Assembly: GCA_025054635.1 (NCBI GenBank)
Contig: JANWZM010000053.1
Coordinates: 1 to 35,210 of the forward strand
Source of the DNA: Thermoflexales bacterium
GTDB lineage: Bacteria > Chloroflexota > Anaerolineae > J036 > Brachytrichaceae
Direction of reading: 5' to 3'
DNA length: 35,210 nucleotides
How positions within the stretch are numbered: the stretch's first letter is position 1; the number at the start of each line of letters is the position of its first letter. The translations under genes were made by a program, and so were the position numbers. The notes under the pieces were generated by a model, which saw nothing but the letters and a program-made list of their open reading frames with translations, was not told where the DNA came from and did not search any database. Below, piece by piece: positions 19,135 to 29,321 of this stretch.

Positions 19135-20781
19135 CTATCCCTCTTGGAGAGTGTGTTTATAGATGTCTCGGTCTGCGACGCACTCCCAGCCGACAACTTG
19201 GCGCAGGGATTCGCTGAACTCGACGCCAATCAGGTAGACCACACGTCCATCGGCGCGGTACTTCGCGGCGTAGTCGCGCGCCTTGAGCTGCGCTAGAGCT
19301 TCTCCAGTAGCTTGTTTGCCAGCTACAACCTTGAACTCGAAGAGATACACACGGTCTCCGAAGAGCACCGCTAAGTCACACCGACCTTTGTTGCTGACGT
19401 CTTCAGCAATCAGCTCCAAACCAAGTGCAGCCAAGTGGCTGTAGAACACGCTGGCGTAGTATCCCTCGTAGTGCGCAAGCGGTGTTGAGCGGTACCAGTC
19501 GGACGGTATCGAGGCGTAAAGACGCTCGAAGTGTTGACGCATCCCATCGAGGTCGTTTTGTTGGATCAGGTTGTATAGCGCTGTGTTGAGCCGGCTGGTC
19601 TTCGCCCTGTCGCGGAGATACCAGTGAGCAAACAGTTCACCGTTGAGCGCCGAGCGAACCTCGAGGTTCGGCAGGCTCAAGACGTAAGTCCAGCGTGTGC
19701 CTTCTTGATGACGGTCGCGGATGGTCAAGTACCCAGTCTGCCACAGCATTGCCTCAACCGAGATCCCGTCCACATCGAAGGTAGAGAGCAGAGCGTCGTC
19801 GGCGTAGAGCGACTCAAGTCTGTGGGTGGGGAACTGCCGCTCAGCAAGCCAATTCACTAGGAAGGTTGGCGTGCCCGTCTCGAACCACCAGGTGCGGAAC
19901 TCGCCTGACTTGAAGAGCATCAGCACGTCGAAGGGGTTATAGACGGGTTCGCCAAGCCATTGATAGCCGTTGTACCAGCGCCGCACATCGAGAATGTTAA
20001 AGCGTTTGATCTCTGGTGCGAAGACCTCGTGCAAGTCGGCTTCGGTATAGCCGCAGATTGTGGCGTAGGCAGGGTCTAGCGTAAGGTCGTATAGGTTGTT
20101 CAGCCCAGAGAACAAGCTGACCTTGCTGAACTTGGTCACGCCTGTGAGGAAGACAAAGCGCAAATAGGCGTCTTGCCCTTTCAGCACGGAGTAGAAGCCG
20201 CGCAGCTCGTCGCGCATTTGGCGAGCCGTTTCAGGGGAAGTCAGATTATCGAGAATCGGCTTGTCGTATTCGTCCACCAACACAACCACGCGCTCGCCCC
20301 ACTGTCTCGACGCTCGCTCGAGCAACTCCATCAGGCACGTTGTGGGGTCTTGTGCGCTGCACGTTACGCCGAGTTGCTCAGCGTTGGCACGCAGGATGTA
20401 AAGAATCCGCTGGCGAAGCGCTTCCTGGCTGTTCAGTACCCCCTCAGCAAAACTGATGCGCACGACAGGGCGTCGGCGAGACCAATCCCAGTGATGCTCG
20501 AGATACAGGCCCTCGAACAGGTGCTGGTTACCAGCGAATGCCTCAGCGAGGGTGTCCAGAAACAGGCTTTTGCCAAAGCGCCTCGGGCGCGCCAGGAAAT
20601 AGAACTTGCCTTCTTCCGCGAGCTGCGCGATCATCGGTGTCTTGTCCACGTAGTAGTAGCCCTCCTCCCGAAGCTCGCGAAAGGTCTGGATGCCGATGGG
20701 CAGTTTTCGCTTTCCGGGAGCTCGATGGGCTTTCGCCTTCGTCAGCAGAGTGGCGAACCGTGCAGCGCTGCGGAAATCCAT
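19135..20781 (-). CDS. AAA-ATPase-like / PD-(D/E)XK nuclease family protein (DUF1703-type)
   Basis: KLPIGIQTFRELREEGYYYVDKTPMIAQL, FLARPRRFGKSLFLDTLAEAF, VVLVDEYDKPI; C-term GRCDLAVLFGDRVYLFEFKV (D...EFK). Confidence 0.9.
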   Translation of the reverse strand: MDFRSAARFATLLTKAKAHRAPGKRKLPIGIQTFRELREEGYYYVDKTPMIAQLAEEGKFYFLARPRRFGKSLFLDTLAEAFAGNQHLFEGLYLEHHWDWSRRRPVVRISFAEGVLNSQEALRQRILYILRANAEQLGVTCSAQDPTTCLMELLERASRQWGERVVVLVDEYDKPILDNLTSPETARQMRDELRGFYSVLKGQDAYLRFVFLTGVTKFSKVSLFSGLNNLYDLTLDPAYATICGYTEADLHEVFAPEIKRFNILDVRRWYNGYQWLGEPVYNPFDVLMLFKSGEFRTWWFETGTPTFLVNWLAERQFPTHRLESLYADDALLSTFDVDGISVEAMLWQTGYLTIRDRHQEGTRWTYVLSLPNLEVRSALNGELFAHWYLRDRAKTSRLNTALYNLIQQNDLDGMRQHFERLYASIPSDWYRSTPLAHYEGYYASVFYSHLAALGLELIAEDVSNKGRCDLAVLFGDRVYLFEFKVVAGKQATGEALAQLKARDYAAKYRADGRVVYLIGVEFSESLRQVVGWECVADRDIYKHTLQEG

Positions 20782-20935
20782 TCGCGACCTATGTCCTTAT
20801 CAACGCAAGTCGGCTACGCTAGCAGTATAGTGCTGCTGCATTGACCGAGCCGCAGCTTTTAAACGAGTCGCAAGGTGCGCACCACGCCTTGTTGCCATTA
20901 GCGAATATGATACGAGTGCCAGGGAGTCTACAACC

Positions 20936-21397
20936 ATGAGACACCTGAAGGTAACTGCTACCCTCGCCCTTATAGGGGCACTTCTGTTTTCACCGCAGCA
21001 TGCAGTTGCACAGCGCGGTGATTGGGAGATTGTGCCAAGCGTACTGCTCCCCTTTGATGGTCGCCAGTGGCAAATCGACTCTGCATACAACCAGCTCGTG
21101 AGCAAGCCTTTCTCGGGCTGCGCACTGGCACAAAACGTTGGGCGCGGCATTCCGGTCGATTGGACCAAGCGTGAGGAGCGCATCACGCGCGGCACGCGCC
21201 AGATGGTGCGCACTACTTACCGCGATGCCCAGAACCGCGTTCAGTTCGCTGTATACCGTTACGTCCGCCCAACCAACTTAGGCTACTTGAACAGCGAGGG
21301 TGTGTTGCTCCTCCCACCGACAAACCTGAACCAGTGGAATGCCTGCCGCAGCGCGGCTGAGCAAGTCCTTGCAGGCGCGCGGCGAATAGGCGGATGA
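20936..21397 (+). CDS. Hypothetical secreted protein with Sec signal peptide
   Basis: MRHLKVTATLALIGALLFSPQHAVAQ signal; 153 aa; two Cys in the mature part. Confidence 0.6.
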   Translation: MRHLKVTATLALIGALLFSPQHAVAQRGDWEIVPSVLLPFDGRQWQIDSAYNQLVSKPFSGCALAQNVGRGIPVDWTKREERITRGTRQMVRTTYRDAQNRVQFAVYRYVRPTNLGYLNSEGVLLLPPTNLNQWNACRSAAEQVLAGARRIGG

Positions 21398-21541
21398 GCA
21401 CGCCGCGCCTCCTCCGTTGGGGGATTAGCTCACTGGGCGTTGGTCGGAGCGCCAGAGATCGGCTTACAGCGAAGCGAATTCTCGACCTACCTGTAACCAA
21501 GTGCTCTGTCGAGGGCGAGCCCTACAGTACAATCACACGCG

Positions 21542-22186
21542 ATGGAGATCACGTGGTACGGGCACTGCTGCGTCCGAATGACCGAGCGCGCAACCATCGC
21601 GATTGTCACTGACCCGTACACCCCTGCCAACGGCTCAGACCTCCCCAAGTTGCGCGCTGACGTGGTGACCATCAGTCGCGACGACCCACTACACAACAAC
21701 ATCAATGCGGTTGCTGGCGCGCAGCGCGGCGACGTGCGCCGGATCACTGGTCCAGGCGAGTACGAGATTGGCGGCGTGTTCATCATCGGCGTCGCCATGC
21801 GCCCCGAGAAGAAAGGGGCTGCTGCTTCACGGAGCACAGTCTATGCATTCAACTTTGACGGGTTAACAATCGCTCATCTTGGCGGCTTATCGTTCGTGCC
21901 AACGCAAGCCCAAATTGACGCCCTAGAAACTGTGGATGTACTGCTTGTACCCATCGGCGGAGAGCCAGAGCTGTCGCCTCTGCAGGCGGCTGAGGTGATC
22001 AGCATGATCGAACCCAGCATCGTCGTCCCGATTGGCTATGGCGCTCAAGCGAAGGGCAAGGAAGCGCTTAGCCGCTTCCTGAAGGAGATGGGCGCCTCCA
22101 GTTTAAAGCCACTTGAATCGCTCAAGGTTACAAAAAGCCAACTCCCCGAGGAGACGCAGGTTGTGCTGCTAGAAGCGAGAGCCTGA
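21542..22186 (+). CDS. MBL-fold metallo-hydrolase (UPF0173-like)
   Basis: MEITWYGHCCVRM...IVTDPYTP, GPGEYEIGGVFIIGV, FDGLTIAHLGGL, PIGGEPELSPLQAAEVISMIEPSIVVPIGYG. Confidence 0.8.
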   Translation: MEITWYGHCCVRMTERATIAIVTDPYTPANGSDLPKLRADVVTISRDDPLHNNINAVAGAQRGDVRRITGPGEYEIGGVFIIGVAMRPEKKGAAASRSTVYAFNFDGLTIAHLGGLSFVPTQAQIDALETVDVLLVPIGGEPELSPLQAAEVISMIEPSIVVPIGYGAQAKGKEALSRFLKEMGASSLKPLESLKVTKSQLPEETQVVLLEARA

Positions 22187-22207
22187 TCGGCGCAAAGCGA
22201 ACACGAC

Positions 22208-22489
22208 ATGGTCAAGCTGGTCTTTAGCTGGAACATCAAGCCGAACGAGGAGATGGCTTACTCAGAGTTCGTTAATCAGGAGTTTGCGCCGAAGATCATG
22301 CGCTTGGGGATTCGCCTGACAGAAGCCTGGTTGACGGTTTACGGCGAAGGCCCGCAGATCATCATGCCAGGTATTGCGGCTGACCACGAGTCGCTGCAGA
22401 AGGTGCTCTCGAGCAAAGAGTGGCGCGAGCTGGAGGAGCGCCTGAAGACACTGGTGACCGACTATAGAGTGCGTATCTTGACTGGATGA
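22208..22489 (+). CDS. Small conserved-looking hypothetical protein (possible dimeric alpha/beta-barrel fold)
   Basis: 93 aa between MBL hydrolase and glgC on the same strand, short spacings, balanced composition. Confidence 0.6.
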   Translation: MVKLVFSWNIKPNEEMAYSEFVNQEFAPKIMRLGIRLTEAWLTVYGEGPQIIMPGIAADHESLQKVLSSKEWRELEERLKTLVTDYRVRILTG

Positions 22490-22502
22490 ACAGGAGCTAC
22501 CC

Positions 22503-23774
22503 ATGCGAACAATCGCGATGATCCTAGCCGGTGGCAGGGGGAGCCGACTGAGCGTGCTCGCGGACAAGCGCGCAAAGCCCGCTGTCCCCTTCGCTGGGAA
22601 GTACCGCATTATTGACTTTCCGCTCTCAAACTGTGTCAACAGCGGCATCTACACGGTCGGCGTCGTCACCCAATACCGCCCCCGCTCGCTGCAAGACCAC
22701 ATCCGCAACGGCGCACCCTGGGATCTCGACCGACTCAATGGTGGGGTATGGATTCTTCAACCCTACCTCGGGCGCATGTCCTCCGACTGGTACAACGGCA
22801 CAGCCGATGCAATTTATCAGAACTTGGATTTTATTCGCAACGCAAAGGCGGATTATGTTTTAGTTTTGTCGGGCGACCATGTCTACAAAATGGATTACAC
22901 GTTGCTGCTGCGCTTCCACCAAGACCGCCAAGCGGATGTCACTGTGGCAACGCTCAAGGTCAGCCTAGAGGAAGCCAGCCGCTTCGGCATTGTCCAAACC
23001 GACTCAAACTACCGCGTGATCAACTTCGAAGAGAAACCCAAGCAGCCGAAGGGCACCCTTGCCTCGATGGGCATTTACGTGTTCAACTATGACACCTTGG
23101 TCAAAGTCCTCCACGAGGATGCGAAGAACCCCGAGTCTAGCCACGACTTCGGCAAAGACGTGTTCCCCAAGATGGTCAGCGAGGGCTACCGCGTCTTCGC
23201 CTACCCTTACTCGGACTACTGGGTTGATGTAGGGACGATCCAGAGCTACTGGGAAGCGCACATGGACTTGCTCGCGGAAGTGCCGCCGCTGGACTTGCTG
23301 GAGCGCAGTTGGGTGATCCACACCCGTTCAGAGGAGCGCCCGCCTGTCAACATTCGCACGGGCGCTATCGTTAGCCACTCGCTGATCACCGACGGCTGCG
23401 TGATCGAAGGCTCGGTCGAGTACTCCGTCCTCTCACCTGGTGTCCGCGTTGAGCGCGGCGCAGTTGTGCGCTACTCAATCATTATGACTGACGCCAAGAT
23501 TGAGGCTGGTGCGGTCGTTGACCGCTGCATCATAGACAAGAACGTGGTGATTGGGCGCGAAGCCCACATCGGCTGCGGCTCGGACTACACCCCCAACCGA
23601 GACCCGAGCTTGGGATTGACTACAGGACTGAGCGTCGTCGGCAAAAACACCTTGATCCCACCTGGCTTCGAGGTCGGGCGCAACGTGATCATTGGCAGCG
23701 ACTTGAACGACGATCACTTCCAGGGCAACTCGCTGCGCAGCGGCGAGACCTTCGTGCTTGAAGCGGCTGACTGA
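22503..23774 (+). CDS. glgC: Glucose-1-phosphate adenylyltransferase
   Basis: [80 protein letters not shown], left-handed beta-helix C-term. Confidence 0.97.
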   Translation: MRTIAMILAGGRGSRLSVLADKRAKPAVPFAGKYRIIDFPLSNCVNSGIYTVGVVTQYRPRSLQDHIRNGAPWDLDRLNGGVWILQPYLGRMSSDWYNGTADAIYQNLDFIRNAKADYVLVLSGDHVYKMDYTLLLRFHQDRQADVTVATLKVSLEEASRFGIVQTDSNYRVINFEEKPKQPKGTLASMGIYVFNYDTLVKVLHEDAKNPESSHDFGKDVFPKMVSEGYRVFAYPYSDYWVDVGTIQSYWEAHMDLLAEVPPLDLLERSWVIHTRSEERPPVNIRTGAIVSHSLITDGCVIEGSVEYSVLSPGVRVERGAVVRYSIIMTDAKIEAGAVVDRCIIDKNVVIGREAHIGCGSDYTPNRDPSLGLTTGLSVVGKNTLIPPGFEVGRNVIIGSDLNDDHFQGNSLRSGETFVLEAAD

Positions 23775-23776
23775 AC

Positions 23777-24187
23777 GTGCACCTCGAACATCTCGCCATC
23801 GCTGTTGCTGACCTCGACGCCGCGCTGCGCTTCTACCGAGACGTACTTGGGTTGACCCTCGAGCGCGTTGAGGAGCTGCCTTCCGAGGGCGTGCGCGTTG
23901 CCTTTTTGCCGCTGGGTGAGAGCCATATCGAACTCGTCCAACCTACCCAGGAAGAGACGGGGATCACGCGCTGGATGGCGAAGACCGGCGGTGGAATGCA
24001 TCACCTCTGCCTTGCTGTTGATGACATTCGCGCTGCGTTGGCGCGTCTGAGCGCAGCCGGCGCCGAGCTGATCACCCCTCAGCCGGTTGCGCGCCCCGAT
24101 GGCACCTTGTACGCCTTCATTCACCCCCGCAGCACAGGCGGCGTGCTGATTGAGCTGTATCAGAAATCTCAACCAACCTCGCCCTGA
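23777..24187 (+). CDS. mce: Methylmalonyl-CoA epimerase (VOC/glyoxalase superfamily)
   Basis: LEHLAIAVADLDAALRFYRDVLGL, ESHIELVQPTQEETGITRWMAKTGGGMHHLCLAVDDI, GVLIELYQK; GTG start 2 nt after the glgC stop. Confidence 0.85.
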   Translation: MHLEHLAIAVADLDAALRFYRDVLGLTLERVEELPSEGVRVAFLPLGESHIELVQPTQEETGITRWMAKTGGGMHHLCLAVDDIRAALARLSAAGAELITPQPVARPDGTLYAFIHPRSTGGVLIELYQKSQPTSP

Positions 24188-24328
24188 ACCTCCGTTGGTC
24201 AGCAGAGAGAGTGAGCAGAGTCAGGATTGCGCTGCACAGCATCACGGTCATGCCCTGACTCCGAAGCTACCCATGTCCACGTTTGAGGCACAAGTGGCGA
24301 GAAGCCCGAAAGGCACAGGAGATGGTAG

Positions 24329-24347
24329 GGGCGCGCCGCGCGCGCCC
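24329..24347. terminator. GC-only hairpin between convergent mce and anion-transporter genes
   Basis: GGGCGCGC (24329-24336), CGC loop, GCGCGCCC (24340-24347): perfect 8-bp inverted repeat; no T-tract. Confidence 0.4.
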
Positions 24348-24400
24348 AATGCTCACCCCTGTGCGCCTCTCAGAGAGCCATCCCTGCCTCTGGCGCGTGC

Positions 24401-25666
24401 TCACCCCAGCAACACGACTGCGACGAGCAACGTCAGCGCTGTGATCAGTGGTCCGGCTTTCAAGTACTCTGCGAAAGTCAGGTTGACCTCAAATTTGCGG
24501 GCTTGCTCTGCGACGATGAGGTTTGCGACTGAGCCGACTAAGGTGAGATTGCCTGCCAGCGTTGACGCTGCTGCGAGCGTCAACCAAGTTTGCGTCGGGT
24601 CTGGGAACTGATCAACGAGCGGTCGGAAGAGCAACACCGCAGGCACATTCGAGACTAAGTTGCTGAGCACAGTCGTGACCAGCGTCAGCGCAGCGGTGCC
24701 GCCGAGGGCAATCGGGCGGAACAGGGCGAAGAGCTGCTCCGACGCGCCCGTCACTTCTAACGACCCCATCACAATGAACAACCCTCCAAACATCAGCAGC
24801 AAGGGCCAGTCCACCAATGCCAAAATCCGCGAGGACTCCACGCGGCGGCTGACCAAGATGACACAGGCGGCGATGAACGCTGCCAGTGTGACGTTCACTC
24901 CGGCGACGAAGGCAACCAGCATTGCTGCGATGACGATCAGGCTTTTGCGCAAGGTCGGGACGTAGATCAATTGCTCGGCTTCAGCTAACGTCAGCGCGCG
25001 CCCGGCGCTGACGGGCAGCCGCCCGTGGACAGTTGCTGGTGTTGAGCGAGTGCCGAAAAACTCATGGCGATATACCAGCACGACCACCCCAACGACTATG
25101 ACTAATCCCAGCGCCGCGATTGGGCCGAGCCGCGCCAACCAGTAGAGATATCCGATCCCTGACGACGCGCCGATGAGGATGTTTTGAGGGTTTCCCGTGA
25201 TCGTAGCGACTGAACCAACGTTTGCTGCACACGCCAGCGCAATCAGATACGGCATCGGGTTTCGCCCAAGTCGCAGCACAACCCCAGTGACCAGCGGCGT
25301 GAGCATCACGCAGACAGGGTCGTTCAGGAAAAGCATCGAGAGCACGCCAGCGGTCAAGACAACCAGAATCAACAAAGGCAGGGGACGGCTCACCCGCTCG
25401 ATGATCTGCTCGCCGACCCAGGTGAAGAAGCCGCTCAGCTCAAGCACAGCGTTGATCACCATCATGCTAAGCAGTAGCATCAGCGTGCTGAGGTCAATGG
25501 TGCGCTCCGCATCCTTGAGTGAGATCACCCCGAGCGCGAGCAACACTCCCGCGCCAACGAGGGCAATGGTGGAGCGATTGAGCTTTAAGCCGGGAACCTC
25601 GCCCAGAGCAAGCGCGGCAAGGGTGAGCAGCGCAACGCCAGAGGCGAGCGCTTGGTTAAGCGCCAT
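24401..25666 (-). CDS. SLC13/ArsB-NhaD (CitT/ArsB-like) ion transporter
   Basis: Polytopic; MLFLNDPVCVMLTPLVTGVVLRLGRNPMPYLIALACAANVGSVATITGNPQNILIG; repeat-like LSNLVSNVPAVLLFRPLV...LAGNLTLVGSVANLIV. Confidence 0.87.
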   Translation of the reverse strand: MALNQALASGVALLTLAALALGEVPGLKLNRSTIALVGAGVLLALGVISLKDAERTIDLSTLMLLLSMMVINAVLELSGFFTWVGEQIIERVSRPLPLLILVVLTAGVLSMLFLNDPVCVMLTPLVTGVVLRLGRNPMPYLIALACAANVGSVATITGNPQNILIGASSGIGYLYWLARLGPIAALGLVIVVGVVVLVYRHEFFGTRSTPATVHGRLPVSAGRALTLAEAEQLIYVPTLRKSLIVIAAMLVAFVAGVNVTLAAFIAACVILVSRRVESSRILALVDWPLLLMFGGLFIVMGSLEVTGASEQLFALFRPIALGGTAALTLVTTVLSNLVSNVPAVLLFRPLVDQFPDPTQTWLTLAAASTLAGNLTLVGSVANLIVAEQARKFEVNLTFAEYLKAGPLITALTLLVAVVLLG

Positions 25667-25678
25667 TTGTCGCGGGGG

Positions 25679-26470
25679 CTACTCTGTCTTACCGAGCTGT
25701 GCGCGCAGGCGCGCCAGCTCGGCTTCGAGCTCTGCGATCCGCTGCTCAGCTGCCTCAGCACGCTGGCGCTCTGCCTCGGCGCGCGAACGTTCGAGTTGAG
25801 CCACCTCGGCATCGGTTGGGATCAAACGTCCCTGCTGGTCATACAGCCGCAGCCAGCGCGTCCGCACCTGACCATATATCCCTTCCCAAAGCCCCAGCCA
25901 TGCGCCCAGCACCTCACTCCATATCCACCCGTGCTCGTTTGCGGTCACTGGCTGGTATCCTGCTGAGGTCAACTGCCAAGCGTGTAGCTCAAGCTCAACC
26001 TCCCCTTCCGTCGGGTCAGGTCCGTAGCACACGTATTCCAACACCCCCAACGCTTGTTCATAGATTGCCTTCTTGCGCCCCAGGTCTTCCTTCCGCGTGC
26101 GTGGCGACAGCAACTCGACGACCAGCTCAGGGCGGCGCTCCTCCTCCCATACCACCCAGCGCTTGCGCGCTCGTGTGCCGTCCACGCCGCGCACAACGAA
26201 TAGGTCTGGTCCTCTGAAGTCGAGTGACCTAGCTTGGGCAAGGCTATAGAAGACGAACATGTTGACGCCAATGAAATAGTCTGTTCGGTCGTGCCAAAGC
26301 TGGGCGATGGACTCACGCAGCAAGGCAGCCTGGAGATAATGCCACTGGTTCTCCAACGGTTCACCATCCTCTTCGGGGAGTTCGAGGGCAGCCAGTGCCG
26401 AAAGGTCAGGTCGCTCGTCGTCAGGAACAGTGACGTGCGGGACAAGCTCGGCAGTTGCTTGCTCGGGCAT
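25679..26470 (-). CDS. Uma2-family (DUF820) putative endonuclease with C-terminal coiled coil
   Basis: PDLFVVRGVDG...RPELVVELLSPRTRKEDLGRKKAIYEQALGVLEYVCYGP; coiled-coil tail AEAERQRAEAAEQRIAELEAELARLRAQL. Confidence 0.88.
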   Translation of the reverse strand: MPEQATAELVPHVTVPDDERPDLSALAALELPEEDGEPLENQWHYLQAALLRESIAQLWHDRTDYFIGVNMFVFYSLAQARSLDFRGPDLFVVRGVDGTRARKRWVVWEEERRPELVVELLSPRTRKEDLGRKKAIYEQALGVLEYVCYGPDPTEGEVELELHAWQLTSAGYQPVTANEHGWIWSEVLGAWLGLWEGIYGQVRTRWLRLYDQQGRLIPTDAEVAQLERSRAEAERQRAEAAEQRIAELEAELARLRAQLGKTE

Positions 26471-26483
26471 GGTTTGATTTTAG

Positions 26484-27272
26484 CTACACCCGCTGCACAA
26501 ACGACAGCGGCCCGAGCACGCCCAACGCTTGCAGGGCGAGCATGACTAGCGCAACCAGCGCCCAAAAGGCGAGGACGAAGGCGCCGTCCAGCGGTGTGAG
26601 GCGCACGCGACGGAAATGCGTGCGCGTGCTGAATGCACCGAAGGCGCGCCCGTCCATCGCCAGCGCTGCGCGTTCAGCGCGACGGATGGACGAAGCCAGC
26701 AGCGGCACAATCGCGCGCCGAAGCTGGGCGAAGTCGCCCAACAACCCAGGCTGACCGATGCCGCGCACGCGATGCGCGGAGCGGATTAACTCGAGCTCGT
26801 AGCGCAGCAGCGGCGCAAAGCGCAGTGCCACCATGATTGAGTAGCCAATTCGATAGGGCAGCCGCGCCTGCTGCACCAGCGCGCGCATGAAGTCGCTGAC
26901 GTCAGTCGTCAGGTTGAACAGCAGCGCCAAGCTCACCAAGGCGATGATGCGCAGCCCCGCGCGCAATCCAGCCATAATCGCGCCCTCGTAGATCGGCACG
27001 CCGCCAACCTGCAAGAGCGTCGGCGTATGACTCACCAGCTCGCGCCGAATCAGGAAGGGATACAACACGACGAAGCCGAGCAAGACCAGTAGCATCGGCG
27101 CCAGCGCGTAAAGCGCACTGTGCAGCGGCACTCGGCTTGACGCCAGCAGTACTAGCGCCAGCGCAGTGAACGCCAGCGGCGCAAACGGATCCGTCGTCAG
27201 CGCCACCACTGCCAGCACAGGGGCAAGGGCGATGACCTTAGCCAGCGGGTTCAACCGATACAGCCAGCCCAT
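26484..27272 (-). CDS. ECF transporter transmembrane (T) component, YkoC/EcfT-like
   Basis: LYRLNPLAKVIALAPVLAVVALTTDPFAPL, ALVQQARLPYRIGYSIMVALRFAPLLRYELELIRSAHRVRG, LLASSIRRAERAALAMDGRAFG. Confidence 0.92.
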   Translation of the reverse strand: MGWLYRLNPLAKVIALAPVLAVVALTTDPFAPLAFTALALVLLASSRVPLHSALYALAPMLLVLLGFVVLYPFLIRRELVSHTPTLLQVGGVPIYEGAIMAGLRAGLRIIALVSLALLFNLTTDVSDFMRALVQQARLPYRIGYSIMVALRFAPLLRYELELIRSAHRVRGIGQPGLLGDFAQLRRAIVPLLASSIRRAERAALAMDGRAFGAFSTRTHFRRVRLTPLDGAFVLAFWALVALVMLALQALGVLGPLSFVQRV

Positions 27273-28950
27273 CCTGCATAGAGATGCGCAGCGCAGCTAC
27301 AAGCTCGTCCAGCGTGAGCGCGTCTATGCCGAGCCGCCGCGCCAGCCGAGCAAGCGGGGGGAGCACCAAATTCGCCTGTTCCAACACGTCGGGCTGGGCA
27401 AAAGCCTCGCGCGCGCTGCCCCAGAAGCGCACCTGACCATGGCTCATCACTGCGACATGGGTGGCGCACTCTGCGACCAGCGCCATGTCATGGGTGACGA
27501 CGATGATCGTGCGACCCTCAGCGTGTAGCTCGCGCAGGAGCGCTGCGATTGCCTCTGCGTTTTGCTGGTCTTGCCCGAAGGTCGGCTCGTCCAGCAACAA
27601 GATTGGCTGGTTCATCATCAGCATCGTGGCGACGCTGAGGCGGCGCTTCTCGCCATGGCTCAGGGTGAACGGGTTGGCTTTGGCATACTGCGTGAGCTTG
27701 AAGCGCGCCAGCATCGCCTCTACCCGCTGCTTGACCTCACGCGCAGGCAACCTGCTCTGGCGAAGGCTGAGCGCGAGCTCGTCCTCGACTGTTGCAGCGA
27801 CGAACTGATGCTCTGGGTTTTGGAAGACCATGCCCAGCCAGCGCGCGCGCTCGAGCGGCGATAGGCGGCTAGCGTCCTTGCCGAACAGGGCGATTGTGCC
27901 CTCAGGGACAGTTAGCAGCCCGGCGATGCAGCGCAGCAGCGTGGTCTTGCCTGCGCCGTTTGCGCCGATGAGGGCAGTGAAACTGCCTGCTGGAATTTCC
28001 AGCGAGACGTCGTCCAGCGCGAGTTCACTGCCGTAGCGGTAAGACAGGTTGTGGATGCGAACGACGGACGCTGCCTCACGATAATTGAGCGAGGTTTGCG
28101 TGTGGAGCGGCAACTGAGGACGCAGCAAGCCGCGCAAGCGCCGTTCCGCCTCCTCCAAAGTGATCGGCAACGGGTGCACTCCAAGGCGCTGCGCGAGGCG
28201 AGTGACCTGCGGCACCCACACACCAAGCGCATCGAGCATCTCCGCATGGTCATTAAACACAGCCGAAGGCGCGCCGTCGGCGACAACCGCGCCCTGAGCA
28301 TCGAGCACGACCACACGGTCAATCAGCGGCATCAGTTCGTCCAGGCGATGTTCGATCAAGACCAGTGTGTGCTGCCCCTTGCGCTTGAGCGCGGCGATCA
28401 TCTCGAAGACTTCTCGCACGCCGACTGGATCCAGATGTGCCGTTGGCTCGTCGAAGACCAGCGTGCGCGGCTGCATGGCGAGCAGTGCTGCCAGCGCCAC
28501 GCGCTGCTTCTGCCCTCCGCTCAACGACCACACACTTGCCTTGCGCAGAGAGGTGAGGTTGACCTGCGCCAACGCCCGTTGCACCCGACGCTCGATCTCG
28601 TCCAGCGGCAAGCACAGGTTCTCCAGCCCAAACGCCACCTCGCTCTCGACGTCGAGCATAACGAACTGCGCCTCGGGGTCCTGGAAGACGATGCCAACGC
28701 GCTGCGAAAGCTGGGCTGGCGAGGTTTGGCGAGTGTCCTGACCATCCACTAGCACGCGCCCATCGAACACCGCCACATCTTGGCTGTGCGGGATCAGCCC
28801 ATTGAGGGTGAGGGCAAGCGTGCTCTTGCCGCAGCCGCTTGGGCCGAGCAGCAACACAGTCTCGCCCTCGTTGAAGCGCAGGTTAACGCCCGATAGCGAG
28901 GGGGCGCGGCGTCCGAAGTAGCGAACCGTGAGTTGCTCGACCGCGATCAC
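27238..28950 (-). CDS. ECF transporter fused double ATP-binding protein, YkoD-like
   Basis: Two ABC domains: LLGPSGCGKSTL/SLSGGQKQRVALAAL and LIGANGAGKTTLL/TLSHGEKRRLSVATML. Likely GTG start at 28950 overlapping the upstream stop. Confidence 0.93.
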   Translation of the reverse strand: MIAVEQLTVRYFGRRAPSLSGVNLRFNEGETVLLLGPSGCGKSTLALTLNGLIPHSQDVAVFDGRVLVDGQDTRQTSPAQLSQRVGIVFQDPEAQFVMLDVESEVAFGLENLCLPLDEIERRVQRALAQVNLTSLRKASVWSLSGGQKQRVALAALLAMQPRTLVFDEPTAHLDPVGVREVFEMIAALKRKGQHTLVLIEHRLDELMPLIDRVVVLDAQGAVVADGAPSAVFNDHAEMLDALGVWVPQVTRLAQRLGVHPLPITLEEAERRLRGLLRPQLPLHTQTSLNYREAASVVRIHNLSYRYGSELALDDVSLEIPAGSFTALIGANGAGKTTLLRCIAGLLTVPEGTIALFGKDASRLSPLERARWLGMVFQNPEHQFVAATVEDELALSLRQSRLPAREVKQRVEAMLARFKLTQYAKANPFTLSHGEKRRLSVATMLMMNQPILLLDEPTFGQDQQNAEAIAALLRELHAEGRTIIVVTHDMALVAECATHVAVMSHGQVRFWGSAREAFAQPDVLEQANLVLPPLARLARRLGIDALTLDELVAALRISMQDGLAVSVEPAG

Positions 28951-29321
28951 CGCTGCTGAGCAGCAAGCAACACCTGAATGTCGCCCCAGGCGAGGATAGC
29001 GATGACCACCGTCATCACTACGCCGAGTCCGAGGTAGCGCCAGCGCCAGCTCGTGTTCCACAGCCGGCGGATGTTCAGCGCGATTGTGGTCAGGGCGACG
29101 GCATCAACTACCAGCGCGATGATTGACGACAGCGTTCCTGCCAACCCGAGCAACGGCAGCATGAACGGCAAAACCACATAGCGCAGCGTGCAGCGCAACG
29201 CCACAAACGCCACCGATCCTGTGAACAGCCGGTCGCCCTCTTTTACCGACGCCGGCATCGTCTCACCTGGGACGACAGGACACTCAATTTGAGCGGTCTG
29301 AGTTTCTTGCGAGACAGTCAC
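28947..29321 (-). CDS. Uncharacterised small membrane protein inside the ECF operon
   Basis: 124 aa, about 3 hydrophobic helices; overlaps both neighbours by about 4 nt (translational coupling). Confidence 0.7.
   Translation of the reverse strand: MTVSQETQTAQIECPVVPGETMPASVKEGDRLFTGSVAFVALRCTLRYVVLPFMLPLLGLAGTLSSIIALVVDAVALTTIALNIRRLWNTSWRWRYLGLGVVMTVVIAILAWGDIQVLLAAQQR

Noticed and set aside
28051-28752. 233-aa plus-strand ORF antisense to the ECF ATPase
   Set aside because: Shadow ORF within Walker/signature-bearing coding sequence.
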